DNA of 64,000 nt from Gnetum montanum (GCA_015680685.1 MNCI01016482.1:356959-420958); one strand, 5' to 3'; counted from the stretch's first letter, positions 22,043 to 33,129 are shown. Made by a program: numbers and translations. Notes: generated by a model from the letters alone, not told the origin.

Positions 22043-25000
22043 ATGAACACTGCAAGCACCACAGCTACAACCACACAAGTCACCAACATCGTAGGCACCA
22101 TGGCTGTCCAACAGCCCGCGACACAACCCACAGCGGGGCCTCACCGGTCCCTTAGGTTGCAAGGGAGGAACCCATCATCCAACGTCATAACCCAAGACCA
22201 ATACAACTTCATATGCGTGAAGATGCAAGCCGGTCTAGCTGTGGACCGAACCAAAATAGAAGTCAAGAGGTAGTAGGAACTCTTCTATAGGGGAGGGCAA
22301 GAGTTCATTCCTTCCATGTACGATGTCATCCCTATCCTGGAGTGTTACTCTAAGCTCATCACACAACTCCTTCTGCAAAGGAGTCAATCTCGGGGTCAGC
22401 CTGCAGTGGATCCTCAATCGGAAGAGGAGGATGACTTCACTGCCCAATCCGAACATGAAGACTCGTATCACACCCTTAGCCCTCAAACCCATGTTAACCC
22501 CATTTTTCATCCAGACATAGGGGAAATCATGCCCCTCCAACCCCTCAAATTCACCCAAGCGCAAATGCCCCCATCGGAAACATCCACATTCTTTCATGTT
22601 CCTCCTGCAACCGACCCGCAATTCAACACACTCCGTCTCGCTATCATCCCCGCTGCAGCCGCAGGCCCATCCTCGCAAGCACCACCCCCTCAAAATAACG
22701 TGGAAGAAACCTTCTCACCCCGAGTGATCGGGATGCCACATGTGAGACTGGCATCTACGTCCGCTCACTATATCCCCCACATCCAAACGCACGGAGCCCC
22801 TTGCACTGCTGTAACCCAACAGGGGGTTCCTCCACAAAACATGACCGAGCAATGGGTAGCGATGGGTGCTCAACCACATCAACCCCCTCGCTACAACATA
22901 CCACCTCACATGATCCCACCGGCCAACATTCCCCAAGTACAGCTGCAACCATAGCAACAACAACCTCTCGCTTACAATGTGCCATCCGTAGTGCCACCTG
23001 CTATAAGTATTCCACAAGCACAAGCACCGACCGCATAGCTTTCAGCCTTCCAACCTACCATCCAATAATCCAATCTGTACAATATGCCACATCCCCAAGC
23101 TGTCGTGTCACCTAGTGCCCAAGACTAGGTAGATGCTAAAAAACTAATGTAAGAACTAACTGACGAGGTCAAACGCCTCAAAATGGCTACAGACGGAGAG
23201 TTAAAGGTAGTGGACTTTTACCATGATGACCCCATCAGCCCTTCCATCCCGCCTCTAACCTTTCCCAAAGGCATATCATTGCCAACACTAACTAAATATA
23301 ACGGGGAAACAGACCCCAATGCTCATCTTATAAAATTTAGATTAGAATACGCGTTACTCCAGGCGTGGCCACATGCCATTTTGCAAGTGTTCCCTATGTT
23401 CCTCGTAGGGAGAGCACTCGATTGGTACTGGGCCTTGCCGAGAAATTCCATATTTTCCCTGGAAGAGCTGTTACATCAATTCATGACCAGGTTCAAGTAT
23501 AACTTGAAACCTGAAGTGACACTGGATAACTTTATACAAGTTAAACAAGCACCTCTGGAACCTGTACAAAAATTTATCCAGAGGTGGAGTGCTGTTCTCA
23601 ATGAGCTACACGAGCCAATCCCACAGACATACCTACTCACTATTCTAAAGGGGGCTGTTAACGATTTTTTTAAATCTAAGTTATATTATCTCAACACGCG
23701 TAACCTTAACCAAGCCTTTGTACAAATTAAAGATATAGAGAAGGTGGCCCAAAATAGCCATGATCCTGCGTATCTAGCCTTTAAAAATCAACATAGTAAA
23801 AAGGATAAAGAAAAGGCTAAAGTGACTATAGTGGAAATAGTGGAAACGCAACAAGCAAATATGGCACAATAAAAAAAACCATCGGTGGCCCCTACTAATT
23901 ATGCTAAACCTACTCCTGCGACTGCACCAGAATCATCATCATTGCAGAACCCAACACAAAATCGTACGAGAAACTTTGAGAGGAAAGAACGCTCCCAATA
24001 TACACCACTGCCTATGAAGCCATCCCAGCTATTCGACCAACTCCTGAAAGCTGGGTTAATGAAACATAAACAGTTATCTCCCGTGGCCATCCAGAGACAT
24101 GATTGGTTTTGTCAACTCGTTCAGAACCAAAGCCTAGCAACACTGGATGAGCCTCCAGTACCCAAAGGTTTTAGAATGGATTGCTTCTGCGACTATCACC
24201 AACGCAATGGGCACGACATGGATTACTGTTTCACCCTGAAGCAGGACATACAACGAATGATCAACAGAGGCCTAATCACCTCTTATGAGGCCAACCTTGT
24301 CCAATCACAAAACCAGGCTATGGGGATGTATAAAGACCCTCTGAATACCAGAGAGGCACCGTACGTTATTAACACGATCTGCCTAGATAATGAACCTGAA
24401 ACACCGACCATTAACACCGTCTACTCTGACTATGAACAACAAACTCCTAACAAGCCATTCATAGTATGCATTCCTCCTACTGCATCAACACCCATGCCTC
24501 AATCATCATACGCTCCGTAGCAGCCATATGTTGTCCGCGTACCCTCCGCAGTAGCGACCTCCAACGCCTCGACATGCGAAAATCCATACGTGGTACATGT
24601 ACCTCCCGCCGTCACTACCTCAAATCTTCCAACCCCTCCTACTCGGCCTGCCCCTTTCGTAGTCCGAGTACCACCCGCAGTCGCAACAGCCGAGGTCCAA
24701 CCTTTGCCTAAACCAACCTCATATGTCATTAGGACACCCGAAAGTCCCAATGATTACCAATCCTCCACCTCCCAAATGCAAACTAAACCCAGTCCTTACG
24801 TCATCAGGGTGCCCAGCCAACCTTCTACGCAACCACATCTGACAGTCCAATCGCAACCTCACCCGACTCCGTACGTTGTACGAATCCCAAGGAAACTTGA
24901 AGCCTCAAAACCAACTCCACCCCCACACCACACGTGAGAACGCTTAGCAGATAAGCTTACGCGGGAACGCTTGGAGAAGGAGCATCAACGGTTAGCCTTA

Positions 25001-26238
25001 GGGCCACCTAAACCCACTCCGCTTAACGCAATGCCCATGATGCCACCTAACAGTCAACCAAACACAGGACATGAAGGCGAATCATCCAGAAAAAAGGATA
25101 CGTCTAAATCAACAATCCTGGGTCGAAACGAGAAAGAAACGATACACAAAATAAAACTGTTGGGCCCAATGGACCAGGTAACTGCTGATAAAAACATGCC
25201 CAACAGTACAGACTTAGCAATGGCCTTAACACAGGTCACACAAGCACTCAAGAAAAAGAATACTTCACTAAGCTTGTACAACTTAGTTCTAACATCCCAA
25301 ACACATCGTGAAGCTTTAGTATGCATGTTAACGTCGATCCCAGTAAGCGAGCACTTACCCTCAAATGAACCCTCCATTCATGCGGTAATGTACTCGCCCC
25401 AAGGGACAACTTCCAAACCACTAAGTTTCCACAATAATAGCATCAAGGTGGATAAGAAAATAGGGGAGATAACAACGGCCCCTATGTTCATAACAATACG
25501 TGTAAACCAATTCAAAATACATAGGGTCCACGTGGATGATGGAGCTGCAACAAACGTAGTACCATATCCCATCGTCAAACAACTTGGGCTTACAGAGTTG
25601 ATCAGACCAACTGCAACGACATGCTTAAAATCATTCAACGGGTTGCGCGTGATAGTTAAGGGTAAAATCAACTTAGACTTCATAGCAGGGGATCAATTCC
25701 CCACATCCGCCGACTTCGTAGTAGTCGATGAAATGCTAGGATTCAACCTAATACTAGGAAGGCCCTGGTTAGCCCAACTGAAAGTAGTCTCATCCCCTAT
25801 ACATCAAGAGATTCATCTACCTTATAAAGGTGGTGAAATCATCATTTATGGGGAGGCTACTACTCCCATCATTTCATCGTACATGGACACAGACCAAGGC
25901 TCAGAGGTTAAGGTCGAACAGCTTGGGCAAAATGACATAAATGAACAACAACCGGTAAGTGCTAATCCTTTAAACATAGAAGAAGATCCACCTAAAATAG
26001 AAACACTTACGCCTAACATTGTACATACACCTTCTCAGTCAGAAACAACTAACACAGAACTTACAACAAATACCGAAACGTCTGAAAACGTTGATGCGGG
26101 AACCATTCCATCAGACATCCTTTGGGCTGAGTTACCTTTCAACATAATTAGCGAAGAGAACGCCGAATATAAAATCATACTCGCCGACACATCGCCTAAC
26201 ATAAAAATAAGAAAAATTAAAAAACTGCTAAAATAATA
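22043..26238 (+). pseudogene. Element T gag-protease frame with nonsense mutations
   Basis: One reading frame runs from ATG at 22043 (MNTASTTATTTQ) to about 26236, broken by several stops (for example at 22271, 22952, 23870, 24518 and 24935) but without a frameshift. The gag core (23183-23870) has LPTLTKYNGETDPNAHLIKF and RALDWYWALP, the pattern of the retrotransposon gag family. A zinc knuckle CX2HX4HX4C (CDYHQRNGHDMDYC, near 24190-24230) follows, then six PYVVRVP-like repeats (24520-24900). The protease has VHVDDGAATNVVPY (near 25530) and LILGRPWL (near 25750). It would supply capsid, RNA binding and polyprotein cleavage. Confidence 0.88.
24520..24900 (+). repeat. Six PYVVRVP-like peptide repeats in gag
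   Basis: Between knuckle and protease the frame reads QPYVVRVPSAV, NPYVVHVPPAV, APFVVRVPPAV, TSYVIRTPES, SPYVIRVPSQ and TPYVVRIPRK, spaced by roughly 15-30 Pro/Thr-rich residues. Their function is unknown. They may be short linear motifs in a disordered linker. Confidence 0.8.
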
Positions 26239-26254
26239 ACAACACAATCCATCC

Positions 26255-26565
26255 GAAATGACGCTAAACTACAATCCGTCCAAAATGACGCTAAACTACA
26301 ATCCGTCTGAAATGACGCTAAACTACAATCTATCCAGAATGACGTTAAACTATCACGTCCGCAATGACATAAATCTAGCCACGATCAGAAATGGTCGATC
26401 AACCCAAAAATCCACCCATGTCACTCACAATGTTCCTTGTTTATGACTGGGGCCCGAAATGACCTTAAACTACGCATGTGGCCCGAAATGGCCTTAAACT
26501 ACACATGTGGCCCAAAATGGCCTTAAACTAGTGTGAATCTGGCCCAAAATGGCCTTAAACTAGAT
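26255..26565. repeat. Short tandem arrays ending in TAAACT
   Basis: About four copies of a 27-bp unit with AATGACGCTAAACTACAAT (26255-26345) are followed by four copies of a roughly 29-bp unit with CCCGAAATGGCCTTAAACTA (26445-26565). Similar units occur at 31215-31285, on the other side of the antisense gene, and in the element's 3' region at 34900-35270. Confidence 0.85.
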
Positions 26566-26620
26566 CACACACTTATACTTTGTTTTCCTCTTTCATTTAT
26601 CATTACACTCTGATTTATGA

Positions 26621-27174
26621 TTACATCCGTGCATTACTCTCAAGAAGACAAAACAAATAAAGCAACCAAAACATTTCACCTTGCCGTATCATATTTACAA
26701 TTAAACTCGAAATAAAAAAAATGTGTTTTTCATCCTGACCCCACTTGCGAACCTTGGAAGCAAAAGCTTTCCAGTCTTGACATTTCAGGTTCAGCAGGTC
26801 TACTTGGGCCTTACGTTCTGCTAGTCTCCGTGTTAGTGACGCGTGATGATTGAGCAGATTCGAATACCTAGTATAGGTGACCTCGGAAGTCCGCCAAGAG
26901 CGATCACCACTTAGTTTGGCAGAGGCGAACTCATACCGAGCCTTAAGATCGTCACGCTCAACTGACAACTCGGAGACTTCCTTTTCCTTTACTTGAATCT
27001 GTAGCCACAACTGTTCGACGGAACGCCTGCAAGTCCACAGTGACTTGGCGTTGTGAACAAGACCTTCTGCTACTTCCTCATAAACAGGCCTTGTCACCTG
27101 CTCAACTTCTAAGGATAACGTGGGAAAACTCTCTATGCTAATTGTCTCAGAAGGATTCCACCTCAGTTTGACAC
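26621..27174 (-). CDS. Antisense gene exon 7 (C-terminus)
   Basis: The acceptor is TGTGCATAG. The 183-residue end starts VKLRWNPSETISIESFPTLS. It then has a long charged helix-forming stretch (KEKEVSELSVERDDLKARYE, later RRLAERKAQVDLLNLKCQDW) typical of a coiled coil, and closes with a hydrophobic tail (IFFISSLIVNM, FWLLYLFCLLE) before the stop. It is open throughout. Confidence 0.7.
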
Positions 27175-27259
27175 CTATGCACACGAAAAGAACAGACGCT
27201 AAAACAACGAGAACAAGGTGTGAAACTCTAAAGCAGCGAATAACTCAAAATATTTATAC

Positions 27260-27454
27260 CTATCTCAGGGTGGGCCTCCTGAATTCGTTCAACAACTTCT
27301 TCAGCAATTCCAACCACAAAATCCATCTTACTTGGCATTTTTGTCCAAGTAAATGGCCCACGAGTGCGGGACGAATTCACCACCGCGGTCCTTTCAGGGG
27401 GAACCATTTTCATAGGTATGTCCAATCGCACCATCCTGGTTTCGCTGCCTTCAT
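27260..27454 (-). CDS. Antisense gene exon 6
   Basis: The acceptor is ATTTCTTCTAG and the donor GATAG/GTATAA. It is open throughout, with GSETRMVRLDIPMKMVPPER and GIAEEVVERIQEAHPEI. Confidence 0.7.
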
Positions 27455-27533
27455 CTAGAAGAAATGAAAATAAAATACCATGGAAATGACAACTAACGAG
27501 GCAAGATAAGATAAAATAAAAAATAAAACATAC

Positions 27534-27767
27534 CATGCTTCTTGTCACCTTCTGGGGGATTGCCTAAGTCCAGCTTCCCCCTAAGAAAGCTGCTAAACAT
27601 TTGATCGACATCACCATGGTCATCCAATGGCTCAGTTTCTGTGGTGTCTCCCTTCAACTCTTCCATTCCTCCTCCTTGATCCTTCTCCACATTTTCCTCC
27701 TGACTATTTCGCTCCGTGTTAGTCTCCTCCTCTTCAGTAATAGTCTCTAACGCCTACTTGCTCACTT
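27534..27767 (-). CDS. Antisense gene exon 5
   Basis: The donor is CATG/GTATGT, near perfect. The acceptor CTTGAG was chosen because it keeps the phase and removes an upstream stop, but it is the weakest of the six. The sequence is acidic (ALETITEEEETNTERN) and contains one stop near its start. Confidence 0.55.
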
Positions 27768-27869
27768 CTCAAGTCAAGTCCGAAGGTATCAATGGCATGT
27801 AAGCAATCAAAGTAAAAATTATGAACAAAACGAAAACAATAATGCAATGAGTGTACTGAGTTTACTAAC

Positions 27870-28916
27870 CTTGTATAGGCATCTTGAATCGTATGCTCTT
27901 TACTCGTGGCTCATTGACATTCGAGGCTTCCTTGGTTGGGCGCTCATGCTTTGTTAGCTTCCCCTTGGCCTTGCCAATGGTTTCTTTGATAACCCACTCA
28001 ACTCTTCTTGCAGTGTAAGGCACATCATTCGGCTCTAATCCCAAACTATCGCGTGTGTGAATTGAGGTACCCGATGACCCCCTTGTTATAATAGACACGG
28101 ATTCATCAATTCCCTCAGGGGCATCTTAGGACTCGGCAACTTCAAACAAGTGGTTAATCCACGGGCAGGATAGTTGACCCCGATCCCGTAGAACATACTT
28201 GTTGTCTGCACGAACTACCAGGAACTTGGCTAAGCGATGCAGGTAACTGGCAAAGAAGGCAAAGGTGAAGTGGGACTACGCCTCGACATTCGAGCGCAAT
28301 CGCACTATCTCCTTATGCAAGCCCGACAACAAAAATTGGGACCAATTATAGCGCACTCTGGTTTCTAGGATAGTTCACATGATACGTACAACTTCAACCC
28401 CAAGACTCCGTACCTGGGACAAGGATTTTGGGAATACTCGCGCCCTAAACAGGGGATATAGTTCATTCACCTCCTCAACTTTTGATTTCCCCTACATTGG
28501 GAATCCCTTGGCACCCTTGGCCACACCCAGCCAGCCCTCCAATTCACGAACCGTTTGGAGCTCTTTATGAGCCCTGTCTAAAGCTACATTTATACCATCT
28601 GCCGGTACACCAAATAAGTTCGAAAAGAATTCAGGCGACAAATGAAAAACTCTCTTAACACCCTTAATCCGGGTGTTGTTGTAGGAGACAGAATCATTGA
28701 AAGAGTCCACGATCTCAATCATTTCTGCTATTGATATATCAAGGCTCAGGGTCATGAAGAGCTCCATGAGGCCAGCATCGTCTAAGCAACGAACGATGGA
28801 CAGCAGGGCGTGAGTGCGTAACCATTTTTGAGCCTTATTGACCTCCCCAAACTTCATTGACAGGGTGGTTTCAGTTTGCCCTATTGTGACAGGGTCCCCG
28901 CCAGGAGGTACATCAA
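27870..28916 (-). CDS. Antisense gene exon 4
   Basis: The acceptor is TTGTGTTTGCAG and the donor ACAAG/GTTAGT. The 349-codon exon includes DVPPGGDPVTIGQTETTLSM, FHLSPEFFSNLFGVPADG and HFTFAFFASYLHRLAKFLVV, and later a Lys-rich tail (VIKETIGKAKGKLTKHERPT). Four stops occur. The FHLSPEFFSNLFGVPADG block is reminiscent of plant mobile-domain or retroelement accessory proteins, but this is not a firm match. Confidence 0.65.
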
Positions 28917-29005
28917 CTGCAAACACAATTTGAAATCATCATATCAGTATAACCCCCGACAGTTGAATAAACATGTTAGCACATCTAGGAAATGTTGTCA
29001 TTTAC

Positions 29006-29274
29006 TGTCAACTATGGACTTGGATGTGCTGCCTAAGCTAGAGTCATGAGGGAAGACTGGCCCCTTATTCAACCAATCTTCATGCAACCATCCACGAGAT
29101 TGGCACATTGTGAACGCTCTAGAGAATTGCTTGTGAAAATGAATGATAGCACCCTTCATTTGAGCTAATACGGCTCCACGAAGGGTGGGACCTGCCATAA
29201 ATGCCTCTAAAGCGGTGCGAGCTAGAGCAAGCCCGTCATCCTCAATGCACGTTTCGTCTGGGTTAACTTTAGGC
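29006..29274 (-). CDS. Antisense gene exon 3
   Basis: The acceptor is CGTTTGTAG and the donor GACA/GTAAAT. It is open throughout: it starts PKVNPDETCIEDDGLALART and contains FMAGPTLRGAVLAQMKGAII and RGWLHEDWLNKGPVF. No family was recognised. Confidence 0.7.
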
Positions 29275-29349
29275 CTACAAACGAACAGATGTCAAAACAA
29301 AAGCAAGTACCAAACGACGAAAAGAAACAAAAAACTTAAACGGTCCTAC

Positions 29350-29799
29350 CTATCCACCCGGTACACTGTGCCAGGGGGATTCTAGAACAGTGTGTGTGCA
29401 CGCGCAGCTAAGAACAAAGTGTTATTGAGGTAGTCCTATCCTTGCAGCAATTGTGCCCACATGCGTGCTAACGAGCGTGTAGACCTGGGCCCACGGGAAG
29501 AACTGTCCTCATTCACAAGCGGCCCCTCATCGATGTCTTCTATAAAGACCACGACACCCTCCGCGGCTCTCTGCAACATTGCCTCAAGCATGCTCTGCGC
29601 CACCACTTCACTTAGGTGCGACCATATAACCACTTCAAAATTGTCCAGTAGGAAGGCTAGGAATTCACATGCACCTTCTCTAAACTAGACCCCGTTGTTG
29701 TCCATAGTTAGATCTGGGGTAGGCTCATCAGCCTCAATGGGGTCAAACCATGTTAGCACCCCAACAAGCTCAACCATGAGGAGGAAAGGCTTAGTGTCC
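29350..29799 (-). CDS. Antisense gene exon 2, FCP1/HAD-like domain
   Basis: The acceptor is TTGCTTGCAG and the donor GATAG/GTAGGA. The sequence has DTKPFLLMVELVGVLTWF, then REGACEFLAFLLDNFEVVIW and SHLSEVVAQSMLEAML. The first block resembles HAD motif I (LLVLDLNGxL in plant FCP1-like proteins) but has Glu where the nucleophile Asp is expected. The second resembles the RPGxxEFLxFxxxNFxVxIWSS region of that family. An acidic stretch (FIEDIDEGPLVNEDSSS) follows. Three stops are present. This family call is by eye. Confidence 0.55.
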
Positions 29800-30608
29800 C
29801 TGCAAGCAACTAAGATGCCACTGTAAATCAGCCATGCATCAAAACAACGCAAAAAACAAAAGTTCACATCGTAAACCGACACTTAGAAAAAATTACTAAT
29901 TGTTTACGCTTAGCGTATACGCTGCTTATACCGGCGTATACGCTATCAAGAACTGTATACGTTGCTTATCCCGACGTATACACTGTCAAAAAATTGTATA
30001 CGCTGTCAAAAATTGTTTACGCCTAGCGTATATGCTGACAACGAATTGTTTACGCTATCGACCAAACCATTTGCGCTCAGTGTATACCCGGAAGAAACCC
30101 TCAGCGTATATGCCATAGAAGCCTTCAACGTAAATAGTCTATGCTAGACACTGAACAAACAATTTACACTAAATCCTGTGCAAATAAATTTACGCCACAA
30201 AAAGTTTACACGAAAAAAGGTTTACGCTGTACCACACTTGAAAAGACAGAACTGTGCATGCTTAGCGTATACGCTATAGAAACCCTCAATGTACACATCG
30301 TAGTAGCCTTCAGCGTATACGCTGATAAAATCGTCTATGCTTCATGCAAGAAAAAGTGTTTACATTGTGCATTGATAAAATAGATTACACTATGACAATC
30401 TACACTATCGAGACTTTACGTTGTGAACAAATGCTCGGCATATACGCCGAAACACTTTACACTGTGAACTTATGCTCAGCGTATATGCCGAAACCCTCTA
30501 CACTAACTCTCTATGCTCGGCATATACGCTGAAGCCCTCTACGAGACTGTCTACGCTACTAAACATGCACAAGCAAAAATAACTAATAGAGGAAGGATCA
30601 GAGCCTAC
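29800..30608 (-). repeat. Antisense gene intron 1, rich in GCGTATACGC variants
   Basis: The 809-bp intron is about ten times longer than the other five and is filled with TATACGC-type motifs, like the LTRs. Splice sites are CAG/GTAGGC and TTGCTTGCAG. Confidence 0.7.
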
Positions 30609-30739
30609 CTGTGGGATGATCCAGGCCATGATGGAATCCTTGGCCTGGGTAGGCACTACAGCATAGCCTCGCTTTCCTCTACGAAGGTCAAGTCAGGACC
30701 CTTCCTCTCCTAGCCCTCCACTTCCTTGCCTTTGCCCAT
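30609..30739 (-). CDS. Antisense gene exon 1
   Basis: It begins MGKGKEVEG and ends in codon phase 2 at CACAG/GTAGGC, a strong donor. Two TAG stops are present. The alternative ATG at 30747 gives a frame that closes after 19 codons and does not fit exon 2. Confidence 0.65.
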
Positions 30740-31020
30740 CTCGGCATCCTCTACGCTGGGATCGATAGTTGATGCTGAGGGTCAAAAATTTTTACGCCTA
30801 CGCTGAGCCTCTACGCCGGAGTCTGAATCTCTACGCCAACGCTGAATTTGTATGCTCTGCGTCTATGCTGGGGTTTAGTCATTGGCATCTACGCTTAGGG
30901 TTTAGGTTTACGCTTACACCGGGGTTTCAATAGTTTACGCTTACGCTGGGTTGTCTACACTCGGATTTTATGCTCAAGATTATGCTGCCGATTCAAAGTA
31001 ACAAAAAAATGATCCCCCCC

Positions 31021-31029
31021 TTTATATAG
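31021..31029 (-). promoter_or_regulatory. TATA box of the antisense gene
   Basis: The minus strand reads GCGCTATATAAAGGGGGG, an excellent plant TATA context. Transcription would start near 30990, leaving a leader of about 250 nt, itself rich in TACGCTGGG-type repeats, before the ATG at 30739. This promoter is independent of the LTR promoter and points the other way. Confidence 0.65.
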
Positions 31030-31214
31030 CGCTCCGCCGCTTCCACCGCTGCTGCCGCCTACCTGTTTGCCTCTTTTTTTTGCCTTTTTTACTTATTTTA
31101 TTCAAAATTTTCTTCAAAAAAATAATAAAAAAATTATGTATTTAATATAAAATAAAAATTACTACATCATAGTTCCCCTATGAACCCCATTTCAGATGTT
31201 TACGTTGAACATTC

Positions 31215-31285
31215 CAGTGCAAATAGTTACAGCCCAGTATAGCCTTAAACTGTCGTTACGGCCCGGTACAGCCTTAAACTGCCAC
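31215..31285. repeat. TAAACT-type repeat units beside the antisense gene promoter
   Basis: Two units with CAGCCTTAAACTG- or TAGCCTTAAACTG-type cores and a GCCCGGTA/GCCCAGTA lead resemble the units at 26445-26565. The antisense cassette therefore sits between two parts of one repeat type. Confidence 0.7.
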
Positions 31286-31407
31286 GTGTCCTGGTGTGAC
31301 GATAAACCACCATCTTGCACATGCACACAATTTAACTTGCTTAAGAACATGAAAAAAAATACTCATCACCTCATTCTACTCTCTGTTTATTGGAAGGAGC
31401 AAGCCCG

Positions 31408-32585
31408 ATGGATTACCAACATTTATTTGCACCATTAATCATCGATGGGCCGCATGGACAAATCGCAAGGGACACTGACATAAATTTCATCGACCTAAGT
31501 CTATCAACAGACGACGCGGTCATAGCCTCGACACAACAAATGCTAGATAACTACCAAGGTATGACAAAGTCCCTTGACATAGAAGCTGAAAATATCACTG
31601 AAGACCTGTTGATCAAAACCCCCATCGCTATGTCTAACAATGAAACCAAGATTTTAAAACTAAGTACATTACAACAACCTCAACTGGCCAAAGACCTAGA
31701 GAATGTGCTTAGGGACAACATAAAGGTATTTTCTTGGTCATACACAGACATGCCTGGGTTGGATCCCCGAATCGTCCAACACAACATCATCCTTGATCCA
31801 AAACTGAGACTTGTAAAACAAAAGGAACAAAAGGTTAAACCCGAGGTGGCATTGGCAGTTCGCAATGAGATCACCAAACTTTATCAGGCTAGTTTCATTC
31901 AAGCTGTTGATTACGCTAATTGGGTATCCAACATGGTCATTGTCCTGAAGAAGAATGGAAGCATTCGCTTATGCATTGACTTCCGGGATCTCAACGTCGC
32001 AACCATAAAAGATGATTTTCCCCTACCCAGCATCGATCAACTTGTCGACTCGACTGCTGGGCATGCCTTATTGTCTTTTATGGATGGCTTTTCGAGATAC
32101 AACCAGATACGTATTAACCCAGAGCATCAGCTCTGAACTACCTTTATGACACCATGGGGAACCTTTTGTTACACAATGATGCCATTCGGTCTCAAAAACG
32201 TTGGGCCACGTATCAAAGGGCGATGACATTCATCTTTAGCGATTACATATTACACTCGCTCAACGACTACGTGGACAACATCGTGGTTAAATCAAAAATA
32301 TCACAACAACATGTACAAGACCTTGACTTGGTGTTAAAACATTGTTTAAAATATGAGTTGAGACTTAATCCAAAGAAATGCATCTTTGGAGTTAAAACAG
32401 GCAAAATGCTTGGGTTCATAGCCTCAGAAGCAAGGATACGGGTAGACCCTGATAAGGTTAAGGCCATAACAAACCTAAAACCACCTAGCAACCTTACTAA
32501 ACTTCGAGGTCTACAAGGTAGACTCCAATTCATCAGAAGGTTCATAGAAAAACTAATAGATAAATTAAAACCTATAAATCACTGA
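31408..32585 (+). pseudogene. Element T reverse transcriptase
   Basis: ATG at 31408 opens MDYQHLFAPLIIDG. RT motifs follow in order: GSIRLCIDFRDLNVAT, DDFPLPSIDQLVDS, LLSFMDGFSRYNQIRI, TPWGTFCYTMMPFGLKN and DYVDNIVVKSK. The catalytic YxDD box is YVDN, so the second metal-binding Asp is lost by a single transition. A TGA at 32134 and a one-base deletion near 32203 (just after GLKNV) move the rest to another frame, which continues to 32583. RT would copy genomic RNA into cDNA. Confidence 0.88.
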
Positions 32586-33100
32586 TTGCGCAAGAACGTC
32601 CATTTTGAATGGACTCCACAGTGCCAGGAAGCATTTGATAATATTAAAACGGCACTCACCCAATTTCCCACGATTTATCCACCTCAAAACGATAAACCGT
32701 TTTACATCTACCTTGCCACTTCAGATTCGTCAATCGCGTCTATGCTTTGCCAGAAACAAGATGACAGAACCGAAGTCCCTGTATATTACTTAAGCCCTGC
32801 ATTAGTTGCTCACGAGAAGAAATACAACAACGTAGAGAGGTCATGGTTAGCCTTAGTCTTTTCTCTAAAGAAATGGCGACATTACCTCTTCCATAACCAA
32901 GTTAACATAATCTACAAGGATAATGTGCTCAGAGTCATCACAGGAAACATTTACGAGATGAGTCGGATAGAACATTGGAAAGCCATGATAGCTAAGTTTG
33001 ACCTACATTACATAGTGCAATCATCAGTTAAGGGTCAAGCCATAGTAAATCAAATAGCCGCATCACCAACACACGATCAAGTGACAATAGAGCCAGAATT
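32586..33100 (+). pseudogene. Element T gypsy-type RNase H
   Basis: The frame starts after the TGA at 32583 (a Trp position). It contains HFEWTPQCQEAFDNIK, YIYLATSDSSIASMLCQK, YYLSPALVAHEKKYNNVER and LALVFSLKKWRHYLF, the usual connection/RNase H sequence of Ty3/gypsy pol. In the tether-like end, YKDN replaces the usual TDH/TDN motif. Confidence 0.8.
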
Positions 33101-33129
33101 CCCGGATGAGAACATAAGCTCAATAGACA

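Larger units (their letters stand above)
26621..30739 (-). pseudogene. Antisense seven-exon gene inside element T
   Basis: Minus-strand exons: 30739-30609, 29799-29350, 29274-29006, 28916-27870, 27767-27534, 27454-27260 and 27174-26621. All six introns (809, 75, 89, 102, 79 and 85 bp) start GT and end AG, and each phase matches the next exon. The exons sum to 2880 nt, or 959 codons plus stop. Ten in-frame stops (two in exon 1, three in exon 2, four in exon 4, one in exon 5) can each come from one transition in a Trp, Gln or Arg codon, so the gene is now dead. A TATA box lies about 280 bp upstream of the ATG. Exon 2 resembles an FCP1/HAD-like domain, exons 3-4 are unrecognised globular sequence, and exon 7 is coiled-coil-like. 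The exon 5 acceptor is the least certain. Plant Tat-lineage elements such as Grande are known to carry antisense reading frames; whether this one is homologous is untested. Confidence 0.8.

Noticed and set aside
29900-30713. Plus-strand short open frames (LSVYA-type peptides)
   Set aside because: They are also products of the same palindrome array, here inside intron 1 of the antisense gene.
26621-30739. Minus-strand frames as separate small genes
   Set aside because: Their ends coincide with GT and AG splice signals in compatible phases, so they are better read as exons of one gene.
26621-30739. Host gene interrupted by T
   Set aside because: The gene lies inside T between protease and RT, with T sequence and target duplications on both outer sides.
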